A DNA stretch of 64,000 nt from Paramylibacter ulvae. GTDB taxonomy: Bacteria > Pseudomonadota > Alphaproteobacteria > Rhodobacterales > Rhodobacteraceae. The notes beneath the pieces are model-generated. The model had not been told where the DNA came from. It searched no databases and was given only the letters and a program-made list of their open reading frames with translations. The stretch covers positions 34,082 through 98,081 of the forward strand of contig NZ_BMZF01000011.1 of the NCBI RefSeq assembly GCF_014652655.1, given 5' to 3'. Below are positions 53,420 to 61,870 of this stretch, one piece after another (position 1 is the stretch's first letter; the number at the start of each line of letters is the position of its first letter). Position numbers and translations under genes: made by a program.

Positions 53420-54604
53420 ATGAGCAAACTTGGTGAAAACATCATTGCAAACAGTGGACTTGCGCCGTTTTTCAAACTGGCAAATGCGGATGAGGTATCA
53501 ATCGACGCTCCCGAAAATCGCAAAGGTGATGCGTTGCGCACATGGGTGCGGTCATTGTCGGGGTTCCAAAAAGAGGCATTCGTGCGTTCCGCCAAAACGG
53601 GGGATACGTGGAGGCTTGTTTCGGATGAGGGGCCATATTTGAACGGCCATGATGCTGCACCTTGTCCATTGGCATTTTTGTCAACAGGTGTTGTTGCCAG
53701 CTTTATGAATGAAATCATAGCACTGGCGGAAATTCGTAATGTCAAAATTCGCAAGCTAAAATTGATTCAAGACAATTATTACACCATGAAAGGATCGATG
53801 CCTAAACGCACAATGATTGGTGGTGCTGAAAACATCGATCTACAGGTGGAAATTGATTGCGATCTGGATGATGGCGCGCTGAACCAATTTTTGGTTGATG
53901 CAACATTTGCATCGCCTCTGAATGGATTGATGCGCGGACAATTGGAAAGCCTGTTTAAATTGGGGCGTAATGGTGTTGAAATTCCTACCGATAAGGTCGC
54001 GGAAATGGACAGTGCGTTATTCCCCGACCCAGGACAGCATTTTGATATGGCAATCCCAGAGGCGTCCGATCAAACATTTATGGAACCTGTTGGAGCAACT
54101 CCGAAAAAGGATGTGGTGTTGGGCACGGCATCTGCATCGTCATCCTTAGCTGATGAACAAGACCGCCGTTTGAACATCGGTGCGGTGGCGATTTTGCGCG
54201 AGGATGGGATCAAAGAAATTCAACAGATGCAATATTCACCCTATGGCACATCATTTCGTTTCCTCAGTTCCGAAGACGGGCGGGCACCAGATGCAAATTC
54301 GTTGATTTCTGCAGGGGTTGGGTTTTGTTTCATGACGCAATTTGGACGTTTCGTATCCATGTTGAAACTGGATTTACCAGATTACCGCATCGTACAGGAC
54401 ACACATTTTAGCCTTGGTGGCGCATCTGGTGGCACTGGCAAGGTGGGGGAAGCTGACCCGATTGAAACGCATGTCTATCTTGAAACATCTGAAAGCGTGG
54501 AAACCGCACAAGAGATGTTGGATATTTCAGAGCAAACCTGTTTCTTGCACGCGTTTTGCCGGACGGATTTGAAAACCAAGTTACGTGTGCGGCGGGTGAA
54601 ATAA
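53420..54604 (+). CDS. Double-domain OsmC-like protein, copy 2
   Basis: A 394-residue paralogue of the preceding gene, clearly similar along its whole length. Shared blocks include KGDALRTWVRSLSGFQKEAF, NYYTMKGSMPKRTMIGGAE and the C-terminal THFSLGGASGGTGK. As in copy 1, only the second OsmC half keeps the cysteines (GVGFCFMTQ and EQTCFLHAFCRTD). The linker between halves is the least conserved part. It starts 17 bases after copy 1 and ends one base before the pobA-like gene. The two proteins may form a heteromeric complex. Confidence 0.8.
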   Translation: MSKLGENIIANSGLAPFFKLANADEVSIDAPENRKGDALRTWVRSLSGFQKEAFVRSAKTGDTWRLVSDEGPYLNGHDAAPCPLAFLSTGVVASFMNEIIALAEIRNVKIRKLKLIQDNYYTMKGSMPKRTMIGGAENIDLQVEIDCDLDDGALNQFLVDATFASPLNGLMRGQLESLFKLGRNGVEIPTDKVAEMDSALFPDPGQHFDMAIPEASDQTFMEPVGATPKKDVVLGTASASSSLADEQDRRLNIGAVAILREDGIKEIQQMQYSPYGTSFRFLSSEDGRAPDANSLISAGVGFCFMTQFGRFVSMLKLDLPDYRIVQDTHFSLGGASGGTGKVGEADPIETHVYLETSESVETAQEMLDISEQTCFLHAFCRTDLKTKLRVRRVK

Positions 54605-54605
54605 T

Positions 54606-55781
54606 ATGAAAACGCAAGTTTGCATCATCGGTGGTGGCCCGTCTGGTTTAATGCTGAGCCATATTTTGGACGCCAATGGCATTGATAACGTTGTCTTGGA
54701 GCGCCAATCAAAAGAATACGTGATGGGGCGGATCCGTGCGGGTGTATTGGAACATAACACCGTTCAGATGTTGCGCGATTATGGGTTGAACGAGCGGCTG
54801 GATAAAATTGGCAAACCAAAAGATGGCACACTGATTTTATGGGAAAACCGCCCAGAATTTTTCATTGATATCAAAAAATGGACTGGCAAACAGATGATGG
54901 CCTATGGCCAGACCTATATCACCGAGGATTTGTATGCTGCACGTGAACGCGACGGTGGGGCGGTAATTTGCGAGGCGCAAAATGTAGCCTTGCATGATAT
55001 CGAATCTGATACGCCACATGTGACATATGAAAAGGATGGTAATATCCATCGTGTCGATTGTCGTTTCATTGCGGGATGTGATGGGTTTCATGGGCCAAGC
55101 CGTAAGGCGATCCCAAGTTCGCATAGCCAAGAATTTCACCGTGAATACCCGTTTGGCTGGATGGGGATCATGGTGGAACAGCCACCAGTGGAAAATTTCA
55201 TCTATGCTTATCACAGCGACGGCATGGCGATGGCTGCACAACGCAACGAAATGCTTAGCCGTTATTATGTGCAAGCACCGATCAACGATACGCCAGAAGA
55301 CTGGTCAGATGATCGATTTTGGGAAACATTGTTAACCCGTTTTCCAGAAGAATACGCAAAAAAGATCAAAACAGGGCCATCGATTGAAAAATCAATGGCG
55401 CCATTGCGCAGTTTTGTATCCGAACCAATGCGCCACGGTAGTCTGTTTATCGCAGGCGATGCCGCCCATATCGTGCCACCCACGGGGGCAAAGGGTTTGA
55501 ATTTGGCGTTTTCAGACGTTCATTATCTGCAACGCGCGCTGGTGTCATATTTTAAGGGTGGAAACGTAGCATTGATCGACAGCTATTCGCAAACTGCTCT
55601 ACGCCGTGTTTGGTCTGCGGAAAACATTTCGTGGCGCTTGACCAAGCTGTTGCATGTGTTTCCAGGCGAGGACCCATTTGAACAGAAGCTTCGCGAAAAT
55701 GATTACGATCTGTTGTTGATGTCAGAGGCCGCACAGCATGCGCTGGCATACGAATATATGGGTTTGCCGTTTGAAGATTGA
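54606..55781 (+). CDS. pobA: 4-hydroxybenzoate 3-monooxygenase-like flavoprotein (PobA family)
   Basis: A 391-residue class A FAD hydroxylase. The dinucleotide motif GGGPSG is at 9-14, YVMGRIRAGVLEH matches the FAD/NADPH segment of PobA, and FIAGDAAHIVPPTGAKGLN is the second FAD motif. PobA converts 4-hydroxybenzoate to protocatechuate with NADPH and O2. By eye-alignment to the Pseudomonas enzyme, the substrate arginine (MAAQRN) and the tyrosines are kept but the serine that helps hold the carboxylate (Ser212) is alanine. The true substrate may therefore be a related hydroxy-aryl acid. It lies one base after osmC copy 2. Confidence 0.82.
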   Translation: MKTQVCIIGGGPSGLMLSHILDANGIDNVVLERQSKEYVMGRIRAGVLEHNTVQMLRDYGLNERLDKIGKPKDGTLILWENRPEFFIDIKKWTGKQMMAYGQTYITEDLYAARERDGGAVICEAQNVALHDIESDTPHVTYEKDGNIHRVDCRFIAGCDGFHGPSRKAIPSSHSQEFHREYPFGWMGIMVEQPPVENFIYAYHSDGMAMAAQRNEMLSRYYVQAPINDTPEDWSDDRFWETLLTRFPEEYAKKIKTGPSIEKSMAPLRSFVSEPMRHGSLFIAGDAAHIVPPTGAKGLNLAFSDVHYLQRALVSYFKGGNVALIDSYSQTALRRVWSAENISWRLTKLLHVFPGEDPFEQKLRENDYDLLLMSEAAQHALAYEYMGLPFED

Positions 55782-55849
55782 ATAGCACGCCATCCACCGC
55801 GATAGGCCAAATCGTTTATCGCATTTATCGATTTTCATGGGAGGAAAAA

Positions 55850-56842
55850 ATGAAAAAACGTACAGCACTATGCACATTTGCAATGACGGCCTGTCTTGCG
55901 ATTGCACCGATGGCCATGGCCAAAGACCTTGCGCTCGCCTATTTTATGGGCCCAAAACATCCAATGAACGGCGCGGTTTTCACACCGTTTGCGCAAAAGT
56001 TGGCAGAGGTTTCAGACGGTGCATTGACCGTCACTCAATTCCCAGGCGGGGCGCTGAATTCTGCACCGTCAAAACAATATTCGATCTTGCGCGATGGCGT
56101 CGCTGATATTGCATTCCATCCACCTGGATACACAGCAACATTGTTTCCAGTAACCACATCGATTACGACGCCTGGGTTATGTTTGGACGCGGTTGAATGC
56201 ACAGAAGCGTTGTGGCGCGCATATGATGTTGTTGAAAAAGAATTTGATGCCAAAATTTTGGCGCTTTGGGCCAATGATCCCCATGTGATTTTCAGCAAAG
56301 ACAAACCAATTCGCACCCTCGAAGATATGTCAGGCTTGATCGTGCGCATGTCATCCGCACAAGACATACCGTTTATGGAAGCACTGGGTGGTTCCGCAGT
56401 TTCACAACCCGTTTCGGTCATAAACCAAAACCTTTCCAATGGTGTTATCGATGCCATCGCGATTGATGCATCTGCAAATATGTCGTTCAAATTGGACGAA
56501 CCTGCCAATTACATCACAACCAATGTCCCCGGTTCAGTGACATCATTTGCGTTGTTAATGAACCAAGGTGTCTATGATGCGCTAAGTGATGAAGAAAAAG
56601 CGTGGGTGGCAGAAGCATCGGGCAAAGAGCTGTCATTGCAAGGTGCGCAAGTTTATCATGATCTAGCAATTCGCGGTGTCGAAATCGCGCGCCAAAACGG
56701 TGTGGAAATCATCACCTTGGCCGATGATGAACGCGCCCGTTGGGACGCGGCGATTGAACCAGCATTGGACGCATGGAAAGCAAGCGATGTCGGGCAGGGT
56801 CTGACAGGTGCGCAGGTCATGCAATTGATGCAAGGCGAATAG
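55850..56842 (+). CDS. TRAP transporter substrate-binding protein (DctP family)
   Basis: A 330-residue periplasmic binding protein with a signal peptide ending near MAMA-K. The conserved ligand-binding arginine is in GLIVRMSSAQD. The typical DctP ending with a long helix is present. The ATG at 55850 has a GGGAGG site and gives a proper signal peptide; the longer frame does not. It follows pobA and precedes dctQ by four bases. An aromatic acid is a reasonable ligand from context. Confidence 0.92.
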   Translation: MKKRTALCTFAMTACLAIAPMAMAKDLALAYFMGPKHPMNGAVFTPFAQKLAEVSDGALTVTQFPGGALNSAPSKQYSILRDGVADIAFHPPGYTATLFPVTTSITTPGLCLDAVECTEALWRAYDVVEKEFDAKILALWANDPHVIFSKDKPIRTLEDMSGLIVRMSSAQDIPFMEALGGSAVSQPVSVINQNLSNGVIDAIAIDASANMSFKLDEPANYITTNVPGSVTSFALLMNQGVYDALSDEEKAWVAEASGKELSLQGAQVYHDLAIRGVEIARQNGVEIITLADDERARWDAAIEPALDAWKASDVGQGLTGAQVMQLMQGE

Positions 56843-56845
56843 GAA

Positions 56846-57382
56846 ATGTCTGCGCGCAGATTTTCCAATACCAACGATCTGATGGATCGTTGGTTTCACC
56901 ACATTGCCAATGCTTTTGCTGTGATTGGCGCAATTGGTTTGTTCTTACTGATGTGCGTTACCGTGGTTTCGGTGTTTTGGCGTTATGCGTTGCGCGATCC
57001 CATTTTTGGAATCGGTGATATTTCATCCATGGCATTGACTGTGGTTGTTGCCGCTGGTGTCGCATATGGGGCGGTTCATATGACTCATATCAGCGTGAAC
57101 ATTTTCCCTGGAATGATAGGGCGAAAAATCACACGCATAACCGATTTCATCATACGGGTTTTGTCGGTTTTGACCTGTGGTTATGCGGCGTGGGCATTGG
57201 CGATCAAAGGGTCATGTGGGGTTTCTTGTGGTTATGCGACGCAAAACCTGTTGATCCCGCATATGCCATTTTACTTTTTGCTTTCTGCCAGCATGGCGGT
57301 GGTGGCGGCGTTCCTGACGTATCAATTGGTTATCGGGATTAAACATTGGAATGGGGACGACCCCTTTGAGGATAAAATGTGA
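56846..57382 (+). CDS. TRAP transporter small permease (DctQ family)
   Basis: A 178-residue, four-helix membrane protein with the DctQ pattern FWRYALRDPIFGIGDISSMAL. It pairs with the following DctM, whose start overlaps its stop. Together with the preceding binding protein it completes a three-subunit TRAP system. A cysteine pair in KGSCGVSCGY near a membrane boundary is unusual for the family. Confidence 0.9.
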   Translation: MSARRFSNTNDLMDRWFHHIANAFAVIGAIGLFLLMCVTVVSVFWRYALRDPIFGIGDISSMALTVVVAAGVAYGAVHMTHISVNIFPGMIGRKITRITDFIIRVLSVLTCGYAAWALAIKGSCGVSCGYATQNLLIPHMPFYFLLSASMAVVAAFLTYQLVIGIKHWNGDDPFEDKM

Positions 57383-58686
57383 TGGATGGAACTACTCTGG
57401 CAATTTTGGGGTTCTCCGCTCTGTTGATCCTGCTTTTGTTTCGCATGTCGGTTGGCGCATCGATGTTATTGGTGGGGACGCTTGGCATTTATTTGATCCG
57501 CCCCGCGGCCAGTTTACCTGTTGTTGCAGGTGAAATTTTTGGCGAGGCGAGCAATTATTCACTGACCATTCTGCCCCTCTTTATCTTGATGGGGAACCTT
57601 GCGGGTGTTTCTGGCATGAGCCGTGATTTATACGACGCTGCGCATAGCTGGATTGGGCATTTCAAGGGCGGTTTAGCCTCTGCTACGATTGTGGGATGCG
57701 CTGGTTTTTCGGCATTATCAGGGTCATCTTTAGCCGCGGCGTTGACAATGGGAAAAGTGAGCCTGCCCGAAATGCAGCGTTATAAATATGATGACGGGCT
57801 GGCCACGGGTGCGATTGCAGCGGGTGGTACATTGGGGATTTTGATCCCTCCCTCAGCGGGATTTGTCATCTATGCGATCTTGACCGAAGAATCCATTGGC
57901 CGCCTGTTTATGGCGGGTGTTTTGCCAGGGCTTTTGTTAATGCTGTTGTTCATCGCAGCGATCTATATCGTGGTCAGCTTACAACCTGAAAAAGCGCCTC
58001 AATCATCCAATGCTGAAACCTTACGCGAACGGCTGTCCGCGTTGGGGCGCGCGCTTTGGATTATTGGTATTATCGTTTTGACCATCGGTGGCATTTATTC
58101 AGGTGTCTTTTCTGCGGTGGAGGCGGCAGGCATCGGTGCGTTCCTTGCGCTGATTGTCAGCTTGATCCGCCGGTCGATCACTTGGCCTACTTTAAAAGAG
58201 GTCGTGATCAGCACGTTGAAATCCACCGGAATGGTGTTTTTCATTCTGTTTGGTGCATTTGTATTTAAGACGTTCATTGGTTTTACAGGTGTTACATTCT
58301 CGATGTCCCAATGGGTCGAGGCACAAGGGTTTTCGCCAGCACTCGTGGTGATTTCCATCCTGTTTGGTTTGATCGTTCTGGGCACATTTATGGAAGGTTT
58401 TGCGATTTTGGTATTAACTGTTCCCTTGATCCAACCGCTTCTTGAAACACTGGGTGTTGATCTGGTGTGGTTTGGGGTGTTGATGGTTATCGTTTTGGAA
58501 ATGGCGTTGATTTCACCGCCAGTGGGGGTGAATGTTTTCGTCGTCAAAGGGATCGCGGAAAACGTATCGCTCAATACAATCTTTCGCGGGATATGGCCAT
58601 TTTGGTTGGCAATGTTGCTTGCGGTTATTTTGGTTCTGTTGTTGCCAGAAATCGCGCTTTATTTGCCAAATAAAATGTATGGATAA
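57379..58686 (+). CDS. TRAP transporter large permease (DctM family)
   Basis: A 435-residue multi-helix permease. Signatures are LTILPLFILMGNLAGVSGM, GFSALSGSSLAAALTMGK and GILIPPSAGFVIYAILTEESIGRLF. It overlaps dctQ and is the last intact gene of the osmC-pobA-TRAP operon. It is clearly paralogous to the DctM on the opposite strand at 61871, sharing GHFKGGLASATI/GHMRGGLASATI-type blocks. Confidence 0.94.
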   Translation: MMDGTTLAILGFSALLILLLFRMSVGASMLLVGTLGIYLIRPAASLPVVAGEIFGEASNYSLTILPLFILMGNLAGVSGMSRDLYDAAHSWIGHFKGGLASATIVGCAGFSALSGSSLAAALTMGKVSLPEMQRYKYDDGLATGAIAAGGTLGILIPPSAGFVIYAILTEESIGRLFMAGVLPGLLLMLLFIAAIYIVVSLQPEKAPQSSNAETLRERLSALGRALWIIGIIVLTIGGIYSGVFSAVEAAGIGAFLALIVSLIRRSITWPTLKEVVISTLKSTGMVFFILFGAFVFKTFIGFTGVTFSMSQWVEAQGFSPALVVISILFGLIVLGTFMEGFAILVLTVPLIQPLLETLGVDLVWFGVLMVIVLEMALISPPVGVNVFVVKGIAENVSLNTIFRGIWPFWLAMLLAVILVLLLPEIALYLPNKMYG

Positions 58687-58687
58687 A

Positions 58688-58807
58688 ATGGATTGCGGCA
58701 TGTCTGCCGCGATCGCTGCGTTTGAACGTGGCCATTCAGTTTTCGGAGTTGATACAAAAAAGCCCTTTCTTTGCACCAATTTTTTGTGTGCAAAGAAAGG
58801 GCGTTAA
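58688..58807 (+). pseudogene. Possible remnant of a 3-hydroxyisobutyrate-dehydrogenase-like gene
   Basis: Directly after dctM, an in-frame stretch reads MDCGMSAAIAAFERGHSVFG followed by VDTKK. This resembles the N-terminal GxGxMG...GHxVxGxD fold of beta-hydroxyacid dehydrogenases, with the first glycines lost. It then runs into the terminator hairpin. The match is short and could be chance. Confidence 0.3.
58762..58802 (-). terminator. Strong terminator between the two convergent catabolic operons
   Basis: A perfect 15-base stem (GCCCTTTCTTTGCAC and its complement) with an 11-base loop. On the minus strand it is followed by six Ts and ends the SDR operon. It can also act on the plus-strand operon. 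Confidence 0.85.
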
Positions 58808-58824
58808 GTTTTTGATAGATATGG

Positions 58825-59580
58825 TTAAATGTTAATTTTGCCACCATCAACGTTTAGGGTCTGCCCCGTCACGAAATTGCTGTCTTGAGATGTAAGGTAT
58901 AACAGTGTCCCCAACAAATCTTCTGGCAACATTTCTCGCTTAATCGACCGCGATTGAACTGTTGGCGTGCGCGCCATATCGAAACCTTTGTTGGCGATGA
59001 TGCCTTCGCTTTCGGTCAGACCGGGGGCGATTGCATTAACTTGAATGTTTTTATCACCCAATTCGCGCCCATGACAACGTGTTAAGGCGATCACAGCACC
59101 CTTGGACGCCGTATAATGTGACAAACCTGGAGGGCCGTAATAAAACGTTCCCGATGCAATATTTACAACCTTGCCACCGCCAGCTTTGATCATTGTGGGG
59201 ACGATTGCGCGCATGACTTGATGCACACCTCGTGCATTCACGCGCATGATCATGTCAAATTCATCATCATCGATTTCAAAAAATGGCTTTGGTGTCAGCG
59301 TGGCAAATATCGACGCATTGTTGACCATGATATCAAGCCGGCCAAGATCGCGTGTGGCTGTTTCAACCATCGCCTTGAGATCATCGTTATTGGTGACGTC
59401 GACTTTCATGCCTTGGGCGCAACCACCGGCATCTGTGATTGCCTTAACTGCATTTGCGGTGTCTTGTACATCGGTGACCAGAACTTTGGCGCCTTCATCA
59501 GCCATTGCCTTGGCCATCAGGGCGCCAATACCTTGTGCAGCACCTGTAATTACTGCGGTTTTTCCGTCTAAACGGCCCAT
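58825..59580 (-). CDS. Short-chain dehydrogenase/reductase
   Basis: A 251-residue classical SDR. The cofactor motif TGAAQGIG is at 12-19, NNAS near 88, the catalytic YTASK near 157, and VNAIAPGLTESEG follows. It oxidises an alcohol or reduces a ketone with NAD(P). It is the last gene of the operon with the GST and aldehyde dehydrogenase. In lignin-type pathways an SDR (LigD, LigL) oxidises the alpha-hydroxyl of aryl ethers before GST cleavage; such a role here is inference. Confidence 0.9.
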   Translation of the reverse strand: MGRLDGKTAVITGAAQGIGALMAKAMADEGAKVLVTDVQDTANAVKAITDAGGCAQGMKVDVTNNDDLKAMVETATRDLGRLDIMVNNASIFATLTPKPFFEIDDDEFDMIMRVNARGVHQVMRAIVPTMIKAGGGKVVNIASGTFYYGPPGLSHYTASKGAVIALTRCHGRELGDKNIQVNAIAPGLTESEGIIANKGFDMARTPTVQSRSIKREMLPEDLLGTLLYLTSQDSNFVTGQTLNVDGGKINI

Positions 59581-59595
59581 ATTGTATCTCCATTT

Positions 59596-60417
59596 TTAGA
59601 TATTGATTTCAAGTATTTGTGCCACTTCTGGCCAGCTCTTAGCCCCGTTTTTTCGCAAATCATTTGTCAAATCTTGTGGAACCCAATCGATAAGACATTT
59701 TTTGAAATTTTCACGTGCTTCGATACGTGCAAACCATGCTTCGACATTGGGGAGGCGTCCATTTTCCCACATGCCACGCATCGACATCATCGCCAATCTG
59801 TTCACATATGGTGTCATCGCAATGTCGGCGATAGAAAACGTGTTGGCGACCAGCCAATCATTGCCACCCGCCAATGCATCCTCCATTTTTTGCAGGTAGG
59901 TGTCATATAGTTTCACCTTTTCCGCAGCCCCCGGCGCGTCAAAACCATAACGTGTAAAGCTGTCTTTCTGGCTTTTCCAATCGGATGTCACAGACATCGC
60001 AGGGGTGGACGCTAAAAATTCCTTCACGCCTTTTTCGCCAAGGTTTTTTAAAACCGTATGTCGATGCGAGCAAACAAAGGTCACTGCACCACATGCAGGG
60101 TGCAAATCTTCGTCCACGGCCTTGGTCCAGATACGTGTTTGGGCGCGTGCAATTGGATCGGCGGGGTGGACGCTGGTTTCTGGTGCGATGTGATCCAAAT
60201 ATTCGATAATGACGGTGCTGTCCGTGATGATTTGATCATCGTGTGCCAATGTCGGCACCACGCCTTTTGGGTTCAGTTTTAAATAATCTGGCGCGAACTG
60301 TTCACCCTTGAGGATATCGATATAAACGCCATCCCATTCCAATTTTTTTTCTGCCATTGCAAAGCGCACTTTTGCCGCGCAAACCGATGATCCATGATGA
60401 TAAAGTGTAAATGTCAT
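59596..60417 (-). CDS. Glutathione S-transferase, beta-etherase (LigF)-like
   Basis: A 273-residue two-domain GST. The thioredoxin-like domain reads LYHHGSSVCAAKVRFAMAEK and NPKGVVPTLAHDDQIITDST. It continues VIIEYLDHIAPETSVHPADP and TRIWTKAVDEDLHPACG. This arrangement and the length (longer than ordinary 200-220 residue GSTs) recall LigF-type beta-etherases of lignin-dimer cleavage. Other GST reactions such as isomerisation or dehalogenation are possible. The ATG at 60417 overlaps the aldehyde dehydrogenase stop (ATGA). Confidence 0.82.
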   Translation of the reverse strand: MTFTLYHHGSSVCAAKVRFAMAEKKLEWDGVYIDILKGEQFAPDYLKLNPKGVVPTLAHDDQIITDSTVIIEYLDHIAPETSVHPADPIARAQTRIWTKAVDEDLHPACGAVTFVCSHRHTVLKNLGEKGVKEFLASTPAMSVTSDWKSQKDSFTRYGFDAPGAAEKVKLYDTYLQKMEDALAGGNDWLVANTFSIADIAMTPYVNRLAMMSMRGMWENGRLPNVEAWFARIEARENFKKCLIDWVPQDLTNDLRKNGAKSWPEVAQILEINI

Positions 60418-61847
60418 AATTGTACCGTGATCCATTTAAGTTCTGTCATTGCTTCCATATCGGCATCAGTGCCTTCGCGCCCGACACCGCTTTCTCCGTT
60501 ACCGCCAAAGGGAACATGTGCTTCGTCATGAATGGTGGGGCCATTGATATGGCACATGCCAGCATTGATATTGCGCGCGAAATGAAATGCGGTGTCGATG
60601 TTTTTGGTGAAAATCGCGGATGACAACCCATATTCGGTGTCATTAGCCATCGCCAAACCTTGTTCATAACTGTCGATTGGATAAATCGATGTAACAGGAC
60701 CAAATGTTTCGGTTCGACATACTGTCATATCCTCGCTGACATCGGTGAGTAAGGTTGGTTGGCATCGATTGCCGTCCCATTCGCCACCTGTGACAACGGT
60801 TGCACCCTTGGCTTTGGCATCTTCGATGTGATCTTTGATGCGTTGGCGTTGGCGATCCGAAATGATCGGTGCGATGACTGTGTTTGGATCACGTAAATCA
60901 CCCATGCCAATTTTGGATGCAATCATTGCAAAACGTTTGACGAATTCATCATATATTGGGCGTTCAACATAAAAACGGCTGGTGCCGATACAGGCCTGAC
61001 CACCGAACATGAATATTGAGCGCGCCGCCAATGGCATCGCCTTGTCTAGGTCGGCATCGGCCAAAACAACAGTCGGGCTTTTGCCGCCCAGTTCCAGCGT
61101 GTTTGGCGTTTTGTTTTTGGCACATATTTCGCTAATATGTTGGCCAACAACGGTGGATCCCGTGAAGGTGACGAATTTCACATCCTTGTGGCTGGTAAGG
61201 TCATCGCCGATTTCGTGGCCATATCCGGTAACCACGTTATACACACCCGCTGGCATCCCAGCATCTGCCACGATTTGTGCGAATAATAAGGTCAAATGTG
61301 GTGCCATTTCCGATGGCAGATGTACCACCGTATTCCCAACAGCCAGTGCATTCGCAACAAGGCGCGTTGTTTTAATTAACGGGACATTAAAGGGCGTGAT
61401 CACCGCCACCACGCCCAGTGGTTCGCGCACCGACATTGAAAATTTTCCAGGGGCGTCTGATGGAATGGTTTCGCCGCGCACATTACGACACAACCCCGCC
61501 GCTGCGCGGATCATTGTCAGGCCTTTTTCAAATTCAAACATTGCCTTTTGGATTGGTGATCCGATTTCGTCGATCAGACAATCTAACAATTCTGCTTTGC
61601 GCTCTTCCATGATTTCAGCAATGCGCAATAACCAACGTTCGCGTTCCTTTGGGAGGGTTTCACGATAATCTGCAAATGCTGTTTTTGCCTCAGCAACGGC
61701 CGATTGAACGTCTTGGCGTGATCCTTTGGCCGCGCGCAGATATAGGCTGTCGTCGAGTGGATTGAACACGTCCAGCGTCGCGCCGTCTTTGGCATGAACC
61801 CAGTTGCCCCCAATGTAATGTTGAAGCGTTTTTGTTGTTGTATCCAT
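60414..61847 (-). CDS. Aldehyde dehydrogenase, vanillin/benzaldehyde dehydrogenase-like
   Basis: A 477-residue NAD(P)-dependent aldehyde dehydrogenase. The catalytic cysteine is Cys286 in FGGQACIGTSRF and the general base is in TLELGGKSPTVV. The C-terminal segment HINGPTIHDEAHVPFGGNGESGVGREG resembles aromatic aldehyde (vanillin, benzaldehyde, salicylaldehyde) dehydrogenases. It would oxidise an aryl aldehyde to the acid. The start at 61847 gives MDTTTKTLQHYIGGNW; the longer frame runs back into the TRAP permease gene. Confidence 0.88.
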   Translation of the reverse strand: MDTTTKTLQHYIGGNWVHAKDGATLDVFNPLDDSLYLRAAKGSRQDVQSAVAEAKTAFADYRETLPKERERWLLRIAEIMEERKAELLDCLIDEIGSPIQKAMFEFEKGLTMIRAAAGLCRNVRGETIPSDAPGKFSMSVREPLGVVAVITPFNVPLIKTTRLVANALAVGNTVVHLPSEMAPHLTLLFAQIVADAGMPAGVYNVVTGYGHEIGDDLTSHKDVKFVTFTGSTVVGQHISEICAKNKTPNTLELGGKSPTVVLADADLDKAMPLAARSIFMFGGQACIGTSRFYVERPIYDEFVKRFAMIASKIGMGDLRDPNTVIAPIISDRQRQRIKDHIEDAKAKGATVVTGGEWDGNRCQPTLLTDVSEDMTVCRTETFGPVTSIYPIDSYEQGLAMANDTEYGLSSAIFTKNIDTAFHFARNINAGMCHINGPTIHDEAHVPFGGNGESGVGREGTDADMEAMTELKWITVQL

Positions 61848-61870
61848 GTTGTTTATGGCTCCTTTGAATG

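Noticed and set aside
52185..54604. OsmC pair as a frameshifted single gene or assembly duplication
   Set aside because: Both copies are full length with separate starts and stops, and they differ at many positions throughout, so they are genuine diverged paralogues.
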